The notes under the pieces are model-generated. The model was not told the DNA's origin and did no database searches. It worked only from the letters and a program-made list of their open reading frames with translations. 64,000 nt of DNA from Enemella evansiae (GTDB taxonomy: Bacteria > Pseudomonadota > Alphaproteobacteria > Rhodobacterales > Rhodobacteraceae): contig JAFKDC010000023.1 in the NCBI GenBank assembly GCA_017255395.1, positions 42,999-106,998 of the forward strand, given 5' to 3'. The translations under genes were made by a program, and so were the position numbers. This document shows, piece by piece, positions 8,617-19,137 of this stretch. Position 1 is the stretch's first letter. Each line of letters starts with the position of its first letter.

Positions 8617-9801
8617 CTAACCCGGCGACATGCCGCGCAGGCGTTCGGATCGGCGGCGCAGGATTTCGACCGTGGTCAGCAGCAGGATCGAGATGCCCAC
8701 GAGGATCGTCGCCACCGCAAGGATGGTCGGGCTGATCTGCTCGCGCAGGCCGGTGAACATCTGCCATGGCAGGGTCTGCTGTCGGGCCGAGCCCACGAAG
8801 ATCACCACCACCACCTCGTCGAAGGAGGTGATGAAGGCGAACAGCCCGCCCGAGATCACGCCGGGCAGGATCAGCGGCATCTGCACCTTGAAGAAGGTCC
8901 GCACCGGGTCCGCGCCCATGTTCGCCGCCGCCCGCGTCAGCGAACGGTCGAAGCCGACCAGCGTCGCGGTCACGGTGATGATGACGAAGGGAATGCCCAG
9001 TGCCGCATGCGCCAGCACCACCCCGAAAAGCGTGCCCTGCAAGCCGATGCGCGAGTAGAAGAAGTACATCCCCGCCGCCGAGATGATCAGCGGCACGATC
9101 ATCGGAGAGATCAGGATCGCCATGATCGCGCGCCGGAAGGGCACATGTTCCGACGACAGGCCGATGGCGGCAAGGGTGCCGAAGCTGACCGAGAGGATCG
9201 TCGCGAAGGGCGCGATGATCAGCGAGTTCTTCAGCGCCTGCTGCCATTCCGACGAGTTGAAGAACTCGCGGTAGTGGCGCAGCGAGTAGCCCTCGGGGTC
9301 GAAGCGCAGCATCTCGGGCGTGAAGGTAAAGAAGTTCTCGGCGTTGAAGGACAGCGGCATCACGACAAGGATCGGCGTGATCAGGAAGACGAAGATCGCC
9401 CCGCAGATGGTGCGGAAGCTGTAGTGCCACAGCACCTGCCCGCTGGTCAGGTAGGGCGGCAGCGGCACGCGGTAACGCCCGTAGCCGACCCAATAGGCGA
9501 ACCAGCCGAAGAACCAGCCGAAGAGCGCGCCCATGACCGCCCCGGGGATGCCGCCCAGCAGATAGCCCGCCAGGGCGAAGAGCGCGACAAGGCCCCATTT
9601 CACCGGGCGCTCCTGCTCTTTCGGCAGCACCTCCAGCACGACGAATGCCAGTGCGGCGGCAAGGATGAACCCGATCAGGATGCCCAGCAGGGACGATCCG
9701 TTCGCGGCGCCGACGAAGATCCCGGCAAAGGCCCCCGCCGCGCCCACGGTGGGCGCCGCGAAAGAGATCGGCATCTTGCGGGCTTGGGTTTCAACAGCCA
9801 T
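8617..9801 (-). CDS. ABC importer permease, PotC/YdcV type
   Basis: 394 residues, about 110 longer than ordinary PotC. The first 115 residues add extra hydrophobic segments (about 12-32, 37-60, 68-105). After these come the usual binding-protein-dependent permease helices and the EAA loop SLTRAAANMGADPVRTFFKV, which contacts the ATPase. It forms the inner-membrane channel with the preceding permease, three bases away. The family imports polyamines, opines or related cationic compounds. It is the last gene of a minus-strand operon (ATPase, two binding proteins, DUF1330 protein, two permeases) and is followed by a strong terminator. Confidence 0.88.
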   Translation of the reverse strand: MAVETQARKMPISFAAPTVGAAGAFAGIFVGAANGSSLLGILIGFILAAALAFVVLEVLPKEQERPVKWGLVALFALAGYLLGGIPGAVMGALFGWFFGWFAYWVGYGRYRVPLPPYLTSGQVLWHYSFRTICGAIFVFLITPILVVMPLSFNAENFFTFTPEMLRFDPEGYSLRHYREFFNSSEWQQALKNSLIIAPFATILSVSFGTLAAIGLSSEHVPFRRAIMAILISPMIVPLIISAAGMYFFYSRIGLQGTLFGVVLAHAALGIPFVIITVTATLVGFDRSLTRAAANMGADPVRTFFKVQMPLILPGVISGGLFAFITSFDEVVVVIFVGSARQQTLPWQMFTGLREQISPTILAVATILVGISILLLTTVEILRRRSERLRGMSPG

Positions 9802-9804
9802 GGA

Positions 9805-11532
9805 TCAGCCCCCCAGCTTGACGTTGTCGATGCCGACGATCTTGTCGTAGGCCCAATAAAGGATCAGCACCACCGCCAGCAGGATCGTCCCCAGCGCGGC
9901 CGCGAGGCCCCAGTTGAGCGAGGACGAGATGTGGTAGGCGATCCGGTTCGAGATGAAGGTGCCGGTCGTGCCGCCGACGATCTCGGGCGTGATGTAATAG
10001 CCGATGGCGAGGATGAAGACGAGGATCGACCCCGCCCCGATGCCCGGCACCGACTGCGGGAAATAGACCCGCCAGAAGGCCGTCCAGTTGGTTGCGCCCA
10101 GCGATTTGGCGGCGCGCACGTAGTAGGGCGGAATGGTCGCCATGACCGAATACATCGGCAGGATCATGAAGGGCAGCAGGATGTGGGTCATCGCCACGAT
10201 GGTGCCGAACTGGTTGTTGATCATCACCAGCCGGTCGGCATCGCCCACCAGCCCCAGCCAGACCAGCACGTCGTTGATGACACCCTGCTGTTGCAGCATG
10301 ACCTTCCAGGCGCTCGTCCGCACCAGAAGCGAGGTCCAGAACGGCAGCAGCACGAGGATCATCAGCAGGTTCGCCGTCCGCGCCGGCAGGTTCGCCAGCA
10401 GGAAGGCCACCGGGTAGGACAGCATGATGCAGCTAAAGGTGATCACCAGCGACATGAACATGGTCCGCTTGAACAGCAGGCCGTAGATGCGTTCGTCCTC
10501 GTCGCGCAGCCGGACGCCGTCGGGGGTCTTCTGCGCATCCACCGAGTTCAGGAAGTAACCCGAGGTGTAGTTGGGCGAATACATCTTGATGGTCTGCCAG
10601 ACCTCGACGTCGTGCCAGTCCTCGTCGATCTCGGCGAATTGCGCGCGCACGTCGACCGTCTCGAAGTCGGGGCTGGCCACCAGCTGGGCGGCGGCCTGAA
10701 GCATCTCGGCGCGCGGCCCGGTGTAAGAGGCCACATCGGCACCGGAGGACAGATCCTGGTAAAGCATCGCGTGGACGATGGACCAGGGCTCTTCCTGAAG
10801 CGGGCTGTCGCCTTCCTCGACCTGCGTATAAAGCGCGAATTCGCGGTAGCTGGCCGCCGTCTCGGGCAGCAGGTCCGCGACGCCCTCGCGCAGCACGAAG
10901 TCCGGCATCTGGCCCCGGTCGCCCTGATCCGTGGCGTCCCATTCCGCCTGCGCGCCGATCCATTCGGGATCGCCCAGCAGCTCGGCCCATGGCATGGCCT
11001 CGTCCCAGGCCTCGTCGAGATCCTCGAACTGGTCCTGATAGACCTCGCCGATGTCGTCGAGCCCCCGGCCAGACTTTCGGAACAGCGACGAGACGCCGGT
11101 TAACTCGTAGTTCAGGCGGGTGCCGAGGCGCGTGTGCAGCTTGCGCTCGGCGGCGTAGAAGATGTCCTTGTAGGCGGCATCCCAGACCGCGTCGCCGGGC
11201 AGCTCGCCCGTCGTGTCGTCCCAGTCCTGAAGCGCTTCGGTGGTGCGCGGCAGCGTGTCGGACACGATCTGGTTCTCGACCGAGCGGAACAGCATGTCGA
11301 CGATCGGCGCGATGAAGGTCACCAGCACGAACAGCAGCAAGGGCGCGATCAGCAGCAGCGCGCGGATCTTCTGGCGGCGCAGCGCGCGGGCCAGAGAGCG
11401 CTTCAGCGGCGTGCCGTCGGCGGCGAGCATCTCGCCACGCTTGCCGCGATGCTCGGCCGCGTCTGCGGCGCGCAGGGCGTTGTCGGGGGTCGGCCCCCCG
11501 ATCTTGTCGGGATCTGTGCTGGCGTCGGTCAT
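9805..11532 (-). CDS. ABC importer permease, PotB type, with large extracytoplasmic insert
   Basis: 575 residues, about twice the usual PotB length. After a hydrophilic N-terminus and a first membrane helix (about 58-80) comes a mostly soluble, acidic stretch of about 275 residues (81-355), placed outside the membrane by topology. Five or so permease helices follow, with the EAA loop YYVRAAKSLGATNWTAFWRV near residue 480. The extra domain has no motif I recognise; it might help dock the two binding proteins encoded upstream. Its ATG overlaps the stop of the DUF1330 gene by four bases (11529-11532). Confidence 0.88.
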   Translation of the reverse strand: MTDASTDPDKIGGPTPDNALRAADAAEHRGKRGEMLAADGTPLKRSLARALRRQKIRALLLIAPLLLFVLVTFIAPIVDMLFRSVENQIVSDTLPRTTEALQDWDDTTGELPGDAVWDAAYKDIFYAAERKLHTRLGTRLNYELTGVSSLFRKSGRGLDDIGEVYQDQFEDLDEAWDEAMPWAELLGDPEWIGAQAEWDATDQGDRGQMPDFVLREGVADLLPETAASYREFALYTQVEEGDSPLQEEPWSIVHAMLYQDLSSGADVASYTGPRAEMLQAAAQLVASPDFETVDVRAQFAEIDEDWHDVEVWQTIKMYSPNYTSGYFLNSVDAQKTPDGVRLRDEDERIYGLLFKRTMFMSLVITFSCIMLSYPVAFLLANLPARTANLLMILVLLPFWTSLLVRTSAWKVMLQQQGVINDVLVWLGLVGDADRLVMINNQFGTIVAMTHILLPFMILPMYSVMATIPPYYVRAAKSLGATNWTAFWRVYFPQSVPGIGAGSILVFILAIGYYITPEIVGGTTGTFISNRIAYHISSSLNWGLAAALGTILLAVVLILYWAYDKIVGIDNVKLGG

Positions 11533-11819
11533 TCGGCCCCCTCGACGACTAGGATTGTGCTCTCCGCCGATGCGCGGCGGATCTCTGCGACCGCCTGGTA
11601 ATCGGGGTCGTTGTAGGCGGCGAGCGCCTCTGCATAGCTGGGAAACTCGATGACGACGTGGCGGTCGTGGACGGTGCCTTCCATGACCGTGCTCTGTCCG
11701 CCCCGGACGATGAAGCGCGCGCCGAGCGATTGCAGGATCGGCGTGTCCTTCTCGACGTACTCCTTGTACGCCACCGGATTCTTCACCGTGATATGGCCGA
11801 TGATGTAGCCCTTGGGCAT
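11529..11819 (-). CDS. DUF1330 family small protein
   Basis: 96 residues from the ATG at 11819. The DUF1330 ferredoxin-like pattern is clear: KGYIIGHITVKNPVAYKEY, then GARFIVRGG, then HVVIEFPSYAEALAAYNDPD. Members are small dimeric alpha/beta-barrel proteins without a settled function; some may act on small carbonyl or acid substrates. Here it is embedded in the importer operon, overlapping the following permease gene by four bases. This suggests it acts on, or binds, the transported compound or a breakdown product. Confidence 0.85.
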   Translation of the reverse strand: MPKGYIIGHITVKNPVAYKEYVEKDTPILQSLGARFIVRGGQSTVMEGTVHDRHVVIEFPSYAEALAAYNDPDYQAVAEIRRASAESTILVVEGAE

Positions 11820-11900
11820 GCCAAGCGTCCCCTGTTGTCCCCTGCGCCCCGTAACGGACGCCGATTGTGCGTGGCCCTTTTCGGGCGCGTCTTGGTGAGA

Positions 11901-11922
11901 GGGCGGGACCAAAGCCCCGCCC
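11901..11922 (-). terminator. Intercistronic hairpin between binding-protein gene 2 and the DUF1330 gene
   Basis: Inverted repeat GGGCGGG (11901-11907) / CCCGCCC (11916-11922) just after the binding-protein stop. There is no T-run, so it is more likely a processing or stability hairpin than a full stop. Confidence 0.5.
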
Positions 11923-11931
11923 CCCAAAGCT

Positions 11932-13044
<1,113 letters not shown>

Positions 13045-13125
13045 TCTTGTCTCCCTTGTTTTCCCGATATCTGCGCGGAGGCCGGGTTACGGGTCTCGTT
13101 TGCCCGCCCTTTCGGAGGAAAGGGC

Positions 13126-13150
13126 ACAGGGCGGGAGAAACCCGCCCTGT
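13126..13150 (-). terminator. Intercistronic hairpin between the two binding-protein genes
   Basis: Perfect 10-bp stem ACAGGGCGGG (13126-13135) / CCCGCCCTGT (13141-13150) with a 5-base loop, 18 bases after the stop of the first binding-protein gene. The T-tract is absent, suggesting 3'-end protection and higher upstream gene dosage rather than termination. Confidence 0.6.
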
Positions 13151-13168
13151 CCGCATGCGAAATGGGTC

Positions 13169-14281
13169 TTACTTGACCAGCCACGACTGGAATTTCGCTT
13201 CCACGTCGTCCTGGTTGTCAGCCCACCATTCGATGTTGTTCACCAGAAAGTTCTTCTGGTTTTCCGGGTTCGTCGGCATATGCGGCGCCATCTCGATGCC
13301 AAGGTCGGCATGGGTCGAGACCAGCGGCTGCGAGGATGCACGCGCCGGGCCGTAGCTGATGTACTTGGCCTGATCCGCAAGGCGCTGGGTGTCGGTGGCG
13401 AACTTCACGAAGTCCAGCACCCGCGTAAGGCGGTCTTCCGGCAGACCGGCGGGGATCACCCAGCCGTCGAAATCGAAGACCTGCCAGTCCCACAGCATCG
13501 CGACGGGCTGGTCCTGCTCGACGATGACAGAAAACAGGCGACCGTTGTAGGTCGAGCCCATCACGACCTCGCCATCGGCCAGAAGCTGCGGCGTGTCGGC
13601 GCCCGCCGACCACCAGACCACCTGGTCCTTGATGGTGTCGAGCTTGGCCAGGGCGCGGTCCACGCCGCCATCCTCGTCAAGCACGTCGTACAGGTCTTCC
13701 TGAGCGACACCGTCACACAGCAGCGCCCATTCGAGGTTCTTCTTGGGACGCTTTTCAAGGCTGCGCTTGCCCGGGAAGGTGTCCAGGTCGAAGAGCGCGC
13801 AAAGATCGCCCGGCGTCTCGCCGTTCCACTCTGCCACGTCGGTGCGATAGCCGAAGGTGGTCGAGAAAACGATCTGCGGAATGAAGCAGTCGTTGATCAG
13901 GGTCGGGCCGAAATCGTCCTCGACGCTCTCGCCGCCGTCGCCCGGGGCCAGCATCTCTTCGAAGTCGATCTCCATCGCCAGGCCTTCGTCGCACAGACGC
14001 TGGCTGTCGGGGCCTTCCGCGTCGACGAGGTCCCAGGTGATATTGCCGGCCTCGGACTGCGCGCGCAGCTTGGCCACGGCCTCGTTCGAGGATTCGTCCC
14101 AGGTGATCGAAACGCCCGGGTTGGCTTCCATGTAGGGCTCTGCATAGGCCTTGAGCTGGCTGTTCTGGTAGGCGCCGCCCCAGCTGACGATCGTCATTTC
14201 GTTCGCCATGTCCTGCGCTGCGACCGCCCCCGCCGCAAGCGACAGGCAGGTTGAGGCCAGAAGCGTCTTGTGAAGTGTCAT
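13169..14281 (-). CDS. Periplasmic binding protein of the polyamine-type ABC importer (first copy)
   Basis: 370 residues from the ATG at 14281, chosen for its GGGAG ribosome-binding site and the signal peptide (HKTLLASTCLSLAAGAVAAQ) that begins there. It has the same architecture and landmarks as its tandem paralogue: TIVSWGGAYQNSQ, WDESSNEAVAKLRAQ, WWSAGADTPQLLADGE, and KYISYGPARASSQPL near the C-terminus. It captures the substrate in the periplasm for the importer. Two binding proteins sharing one permease pair would widen the ligand range. The position right after the ATPase gene and the flanking hairpins suggest high expression. Confidence 0.92.
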   Translation of the reverse strand: MTLHKTLLASTCLSLAAGAVAAQDMANEMTIVSWGGAYQNSQLKAYAEPYMEANPGVSITWDESSNEAVAKLRAQSEAGNITWDLVDAEGPDSQRLCDEGLAMEIDFEEMLAPGDGGESVEDDFGPTLINDCFIPQIVFSTTFGYRTDVAEWNGETPGDLCALFDLDTFPGKRSLEKRPKKNLEWALLCDGVAQEDLYDVLDEDGGVDRALAKLDTIKDQVVWWSAGADTPQLLADGEVVMGSTYNGRLFSVIVEQDQPVAMLWDWQVFDFDGWVIPAGLPEDRLTRVLDFVKFATDTQRLADQAKYISYGPARASSQPLVSTHADLGIEMAPHMPTNPENQKNFLVNNIEWWADNQDDVEAKFQSWLVK

Positions 14282-14386
14282 GCGTGTGTCTCCCTGATGA
14301 ACACTTGCTTGTTGCCGGGCCCGGATTGACGGTCCGGTCCGGATCTTCTGGCCGCCTGCGCCCTGCGGGCCGGCGGCGGCATCCCT

Positions 14387-14405
14387 GTCCGGCGCGACGC
14401 CGGAC
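14387..14405 (-). terminator. Intercistronic hairpin between the ATPase and binding-protein gene 1
   Basis: Perfect 8-bp stem GTCCGGCG (14387-14394) / CGCCGGAC (14398-14405) with a 3-base loop, directly after the ATPase stop codon. It lacks a T-run. Confidence 0.55.
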
Positions 14406-14408
14406 GGA

Positions 14409-15512
14409 TCACTTCGCATCCAGCGCGCGGCAATCCTCTGGCAGCCAGCCGATCTCGATCTGGGTGCCCGGCTGAAGCCGGACCTGATCCGGGGCGTTGC
14501 GCGTCTTGACCACGAAGTTGTCGTTGCCCGCGACCCGCAGGCGGGTGCGGAAGATGTCACCCATGTAAATGAATTCCAGCACGTCCGCCTTCAGCGTATG
14601 CGCGCCTTCCTGCATCCGGTCCTTGTTGAACTCTACCCGTTCAGGCCGGATGGAAACCTGCGTGCGCTCACCCGGCTTGCTGACGTTCACGGGCTTGGCG
14701 TCGATCACCTGCCCGTCGTCCAGCCTGACCGTACAGGTGTCGCCGTGAATCTCCTGCACCACGCCTTCCAGCGTGTTGTTCTCGCCGATGAACTGCGCAA
14801 CAAAGCTGTTCTGCGGCGCCTCGTACAGCTCGTCCGGGGGCGCCAGCTGCTGGATGCGCCCGTCGTCGAAGACCGCGACCCGGTCCGACATGGTCAGTGC
14901 CTCGGTCTGGTCGTGGGTCACGTAGACCGTGGTGATGCCAAGGCTGTGCGCCAGGTTGGTGATCTCGAACTGCATGTGCTCGCGCAGCTGCTTGTCGAGC
15001 GCGCCAAGCGGTTCGTCCATCAGCACCAGTTCGGGTTCGAAGACCAGCGCGCGGGCCAGTGCGATCCGCTGCTGCTGACCACCCGAAAGCTGCGCCGGGC
15101 GGCGACCGCCGAAGGCCCCCATCTGCACCATGTCGAGCGCGCGCTTGACCTTGGCCTCGCGGTCGGATTTCCCCATCTTGCGCACTTCCAGCGGGAAGGA
15201 CAGGTTCTCGGCCACGGTCATATGCGGGAACAGCGCGTAGTTCTGGAAGACCATGCCGATGCCGCGCTTGTGCGGCGGGATGTTGTTGATCGACACGCCG
15301 TCCAGCTTGATCTCGCCGTAGGTGGCGGTCTCGAAGCCCGCCAGCATCATCAGGCAGGTGGTCTTGCCCGACCCGGAGGGACCCAACATCGTCAGGAATT
15401 CGCCTTTCGGCATGGTGAGGTTAAGATCCTTGACGACGAGCGTTTCACCGTCATAGCTCTTCTGCACGCGTTCGAATGCGACGAATGCATCGCCGCTGTT
15501 CCCATCAGCCAA
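14409..15512 (-). CDS. potA: ABC importer ATPase, PotA type
   Basis: 367 residues. Walker A is GPSGSGKTT, the signature is LSGGQQQR, Walker B is LVLMDEPLGALD, and the switch histidine is in VTHDQTEAL. The C-terminal TOBE-like domain (about 260-367) is typical of PotA-class ATPases. The start is a TTG at 15512 with GGGGAG upstream; no in-frame ATG precedes the conserved DAFVAFERVQKSYDGE. It is the first gene of the importer operon, read leftward. It powers uptake of polyamine-like or opine-like compounds; the exact ligand cannot be told from sequence. Confidence 0.92.
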   Translation of the reverse strand: MADGNSGDAFVAFERVQKSYDGETLVVKDLNLTMPKGEFLTMLGPSGSGKTTCLMMLAGFETATYGEIKLDGVSINNIPPHKRGIGMVFQNYALFPHMTVAENLSFPLEVRKMGKSDREAKVKRALDMVQMGAFGGRRPAQLSGGQQQRIALARALVFEPELVLMDEPLGALDKQLREHMQFEITNLAHSLGITTVYVTHDQTEALTMSDRVAVFDDGRIQQLAPPDELYEAPQNSFVAQFIGENNTLEGVVQEIHGDTCTVRLDDGQVIDAKPVNVSKPGERTQVSIRPERVEFNKDRMQEGAHTLKADVLEFIYMGDIFRTRLRVAGNDNFVVKTRNAPDQVRLQPGTQIEIGWLPEDCRALDAK

Positions 15513-15869
15513 AGCAGGCTCCCCGTGTTATGGTTCCGCGGATTTTTTCCGCTGTCTTGTCCTCATACTAAAGCGGCTGAGGCCCCTACATGCAAGCATC
15601 TCGCCCCTTGCTGCGCAATCACCCGGCAAATCCGGCACATTCGGTCACAAAAGCGGCACTGGGCAGGACAAATGATCAGATCGGACCGCCGTTTCAGGCG
15701 CTCTGCCTTCCGCGGGCGACACTGTTGGCGGTAACAACGGGACCGGAACAGCCCGGGCAGAGACTCACCCCAACGGCTGAGACCCGCCCGATTGCACCGC
15801 CAAGTCTTTGAATTTCATGCCCGGAGCAGCTAATCTTCCCGGCAGACCGCGACACCCGACAGGACCCGC
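15513..15869. other. Divergent intergenic region, potA / argE
   Basis: 357 bases holding the start regions of the importer operon (leftward) and argE (rightward). No coding sequence, strong hairpin or recognisable operator was found. Promoters must lie here but none is clear by eye. Confidence 0.6.
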
Positions 15870-17030
15870 ATGACCCTTCTTGCCCAGACCGAACGCATCC
15901 TCGGCGACCTGATCGCCTTTCCGACCGTTTCGGCGGACAGCAATCTTGCCATGATGGACTACATGGCCGCCTGGCTGGAAGGGCTGGGCGCCCGCGTCGA
16001 CCTGTTCCGCGACGCCAGCGGGACCAAGGCCAACCTCTTCGCCACGCTCGGCCCCGAGGGCGACGGCGGCATCGTGCTGTCGGGGCATTCCGACGTGGTG
16101 CCGGTGGCGGATCAGGACTGGAGCCGCCCGCCCTTCGAGATGACCGAGTCGAACGACCTGCTCTACGGGCGCGGCACCTGCGACATGAAGGGCTTCATCG
16201 CGGCGACGCTGGCCATGGCCCCGCATTATGCCTCGCAGACCCTGCGCCGCCCGCTGCATTTCTGTTTCACCCATGACGAAGAGGTCGGCTGCCTCGGTGC
16301 CCGCGCTCTGGTGCCCGAATTGCAGGCGCGCGGCATCCGGCCCGCCATTGCCATCATCGGCGAACCGACGAGCATGCGCATCATCGAGGGCCACAAGGGC
16401 TGCTGCGAATACACCGTGCGCTTCACCGGGCTGGAAGGCCACGGTTCGGCCCCCGACCACGGCGTCAACGCGGTCAACTATGCCGTGCGCTACGTCGCCC
16501 GCCTGCTGGAACTGGCCGAAGCGCTGAAGGCCCGCGCGCCCGCCGGATCACGCTTCGACCCGCCCTGGACCACGGTCAATGTCGGGCGGCTGTCGGGCGG
16601 CGTGGCGCATAATGTCATCCCCGGCAAGGCCGAGATCGAGTGGGAAATGCGCCCCGTCGCATGGTCCGACGCGGATTTCGTCAAGGACGCCATCACGCGG
16701 CTGGTCGAGCAAGAACTGCTGCCCGCCATGCGCGCGGTCGCTCCCGCGGCCTCGATCACCACCGAGGTCATCGGCGAGGTCGTGGGACTCGACCCGATGA
16801 AGGACAACGCGGCGCGCGATCTCGTGCGGCGCCTGACCGGGCAGAACGCCTGCGAGGTCGTGCCCTTCGGCACAGAGGCAGGGCTCTTTCAGGGCATGGG
16901 GATGAGCGTGGTGGTCTGCGGCCCCGGCGCCATCGCGCAGGCCCACAAGCCGGACGAATTCGTCTCACGCGATCAGATGGCGCAATGTCTCGAGATGTTG
17001 CAGGGGCTGGGCCGGACGCTGACCGCCTGA
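15870..17030 (+). CDS. argE: Acetylornithine deacetylase
   Basis: 386 residues. It is an M20-family metallohydrolase that removes the acetyl group from N-acetylornithine in arginine synthesis. Zinc-ligand motifs are GHSDVVPV, GRGTCDMKGF with the bridging Asp, and DEEVGCLGAR with the catalytic Glu. The dimerisation domain spans about 180-290 (EYTVRFTGLEGHGSAPDHG), and the last ligand His lies near AQAHKPDEF. An AGGA site precedes the ATG. It stands next to the importer operon, but on the opposite strand. Paralogues acting on other N-acyl amino acids are common, so substrate assignment is likely rather than certain. Confidence 0.88.
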   Translation: MTLLAQTERILGDLIAFPTVSADSNLAMMDYMAAWLEGLGARVDLFRDASGTKANLFATLGPEGDGGIVLSGHSDVVPVADQDWSRPPFEMTESNDLLYGRGTCDMKGFIAATLAMAPHYASQTLRRPLHFCFTHDEEVGCLGARALVPELQARGIRPAIAIIGEPTSMRIIEGHKGCCEYTVRFTGLEGHGSAPDHGVNAVNYAVRYVARLLELAEALKARAPAGSRFDPPWTTVNVGRLSGGVAHNVIPGKAEIEWEMRPVAWSDADFVKDAITRLVEQELLPAMRAVAPAASITTEVIGEVVGLDPMKDNAARDLVRRLTGQNACEVVPFGTEAGLFQGMGMSVVVCGPGAIAQAHKPDEFVSRDQMAQCLEMLQGLGRTLTA

Positions 17031-17163
17031 GCGGCCCGGCGGGACGGCGGGCGGGGCGATGTGGCACCCGCCACGAGCGCCCGACCGGCGCCCCGCAATA
17101 AAGGCTTGGAAAGCGCCTGAAACGCTGTAGCGTCACCGCATATCGTTTCAGGAGATTTCCAAA

Positions 17164-17550
17164 GTGACACGACTTGCCCTGAGCCTTGCCGCGCTTTGCG
17201 CCACCGCCTCTCCCGCCCTTGCCGAGTTCTCGATCGCCTTCGACTGGGGCAACATTCCGCGCTGCACGACCGGCAATCCGAACACCGTGGGCTCGCCCGC
17301 CTTCGTGATCCGCGACCTGCCCGCCGGGACGACTTCGGTGGAGTTCAAGCTGACCGACCTCGACGTGCCGCAGTACAAGCACGGCGGCGCCAAGCTGAAA
17401 ATCGGCCAGTCGGGCCAGCTGCCCTTCGGCGCCTTCAAGTACAAAAGCCCCTGCCCGCCCTCCGGCAGCCACACCTACGAATGGACCGCCACGGCGCGCA
17501 ACGGCAACAAGGTGCTCGCCCGCACGGCGGCGCGGCGCAGCTACCCCTGA
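17164..17550 (+). CDS. Small secreted PEBP-like protein
   Basis: 128 residues starting at GTG with AGGAGA upstream, and a clear signal peptide (TRLALSLAALCATASPALAE). The body resembles phosphatidylethanolamine-binding (YbhB-like) proteins: DLDVP in place of the family DPDAP, and SPCPPSGSHTYEW matching the conserved GPCPP.G.H.Y segment. It is shorter than usual for the family, so it may be a reduced member. Two Cys pairs could form disulfides in the periplasm. Its last ten bases overlap the convergent transpeptidase-like gene. Ligand and role unknown. Confidence 0.7.
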   Translation: MTRLALSLAALCATASPALAEFSIAFDWGNIPRCTTGNPNTVGSPAFVIRDLPAGTTSVEFKLTDLDVPQYKHGGAKLKIGQSGQLPFGAFKYKSPCPPSGSHTYEWTATARNGNKVLARTAARRSYP

Positions 17551-18065
17551 CGGCCCGCGAAGGCCTCCGGCACGATCAGCCGCGTGCCGGGGCCGATCTG
17601 CCCGACCAGCCAGCGCAGGTGATGCGGCGCGAAGGCCACGCAACCCTCGGTCCCGAAGCCCGGGCGGCGCCAGCGGTGCAGGAAGATCGCCGAGCCACGC
17701 CCCGGCTCGGCCTCGGGCCAGTTCCAGTCGGTCAGCAGCACGAGGTCATACAGCGGATCGCCCCGCCGCAGGCGCTCGTGGCTGGGCGCATAGGGCGCCC
17801 GCACCAGCTGGTTGTAGGCCGGATCCTTCGGGTCGTCCGACCACAGGTCGCCGGGCCGGATCGGCAGCGCCCACCATGCCGGTTTCGCCATGCGGTCGGG
17901 GCGGTAGAGCAGCGCGGTGATGTGGTGCACACCCGCGGGCGTCGCGCCGTCACCCTCGCGCTTGTCGGTGCGGATGCCGCCCCGCCCCACCGTGCAGGGC
18001 AGGAGGCGCCCGGCAAAGCGCAGCCCGCTGCGCGTCAGGATCAGATCCTGCGGGCCGAACCTCAC
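17541..18065 (-). CDS. YkuD-fold (L,D-transpeptidase family) protein
   Basis: 174 residues. The catalytic-looking C-terminal region reads [20 protein letters not shown]: the conserved His and the Gly-Cys of YkuD enzymes, with TEGC in place of the more usual S.GC. The family cross-links peptidoglycan or attaches proteins to it. No signal peptide or membrane helix is visible, as in the short COG3786-type members, so its site of action is unclear. Its ATG overlaps the stop of the LLM oxidoreductase by four bases (18062-18065), indicating co-transcription. Confidence 0.82.
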   Translation of the reverse strand: MRFGPQDLILTRSGLRFAGRLLPCTVGRGGIRTDKREGDGATPAGVHHITALLYRPDRMAKPAWWALPIRPGDLWSDDPKDPAYNQLVRAPYAPSHERLRRGDPLYDLVLLTDWNWPEAEPGRGSAIFLHRWRRPGFGTEGCVAFAPHHLRWLVGQIGPGTRLIVPEAFAGRQG

Positions 18066-19063
18066 GCCGGAACCGCCGCGCCGCAGCCCTGAAGCACCTC
18101 TGCCGCGATCTCGAAGCTGCGCAGCCGCGCCGCGTGATCGTGGATCTGGCCCGTCAGGATCACCTCGTCCGGCTGGTGCGTCTCGACCAGCCGCCCGATC
18201 TGTTCCCTTACCTGCGCGCGCGTGCCCACGGCGCTGATGCGCAGCGCCTCGTCCAGCGCGGGCATCGCGCCCGCAGGCACCACCGAGGCCAGATCGTCCA
18301 CCGGCGCGGGCAGCTTACCCGGCTTGCCGGTGCGCAGCCGGTAGAAGGCCTGCTGCATGGTCGTGCGCAGGCGGTGCGCCTCGGCCTCCGTATCGGCGGC
18401 GAAGACGTTGATGGCGAGCATCGCATGCGGCTTGGACAGCGTTTCAGAGGGGCGGAAATGGCGGCGGTAGACCTCGAGCGCCTGTTCCAGTGCGGCGGGG
18501 GCGAAATGCGAGGCGAAGGCGTAGGGCAGCCCCAGCGCGGCGGCCACCTGCGCCCCGTAAAGCGAAGACCCCAGCACCCAGAGCGGCACCTCCGTCCCCT
18601 CGCCCGGCAGCGCGCGCACGGCGCGGTTCGGCTGCGCGGGACCGAAGAGATCGCGCAGCTCGGCCACCTCGTTGGGGAAGTTCTCGGCCCGCTCGTGATG
18701 CACGCCAAGCGCCCGCATCACCGCGTGATCGCCGCCCGGCGCGCGGCCAAGCCCAAGGTCGATGCGTCCGGGGTACAGCGTCGCCAGCGTGCCGAAGGCC
18801 TCGGCCACGGCCAGCGGCGCATGGTTCGGCAGCATGATCCCGCCCGCGCCGACGCGCATGGTGCGCGTCAGCCCGGCCACATGGCCGATCAGCACCGCCG
18901 TCGCCGCCGAGGCGATGCCGGGCATGTTGTGATGTTCCGCCAGCCAATAGCGGTGGTAGCCCCAGCGCTCGGCATGGACGGCAAGGTCCCCGGTGTTCTT
19001 CAGGGCCTGCGCGGCGTCGTGCCCCTCGGGGACCGGTGCCAGATCGAGCAGCGAATAATGCAT
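18062..19063 (-). CDS. LLM-class (luciferase-like) flavin-dependent oxidoreductase
   Basis: 333 residues from an ATG preceded by AAGGAG. It has the bacterial-luciferase-like TIM-barrel pattern: [40 protein letters not shown], and [16 protein letters not shown]. Family members use FMNH2 (or F420) to oxidise small organic molecules; the MsnO8/YhbW-like group to which this belongs has no settled substrate. It is translationally coupled to the YkuD-fold gene that follows. The intergenic gap to ribA, which makes flavin precursors, is about 74 bases on the same strand. Confidence 0.88.
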   Translation of the reverse strand: MHYSLLDLAPVPEGHDAAQALKNTGDLAVHAERWGYHRYWLAEHHNMPGIASAATAVLIGHVAGLTRTMRVGAGGIMLPNHAPLAVAEAFGTLATLYPGRIDLGLGRAPGGDHAVMRALGVHHERAENFPNEVAELRDLFGPAQPNRAVRALPGEGTEVPLWVLGSSLYGAQVAAALGLPYAFASHFAPAALEQALEVYRRHFRPSETLSKPHAMLAINVFAADTEAEAHRLRTTMQQAFYRLRTGKPGKLPAPVDDLASVVPAGAMPALDEALRISAVGTRAQVREQIGRLVETHQPDEVILTGQIHDHAARLRSFEIAAEVLQGCGAAVPA

Positions 19064-19137
19064 GGCGGCTCTCCTTTCGGTCTTCTATCTATGCGCGCGG
19101 CGGCCCGTCGCAACGGGCGGGCGGTCAAAGACCCATC

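Noticed and set aside
8611..11103. Long plus-strand open frame opposite the two permeases
   Set aside because: It mirrors the two permease genes, and its translation is highly charged low-complexity sequence. No ribosome-binding site or family match.
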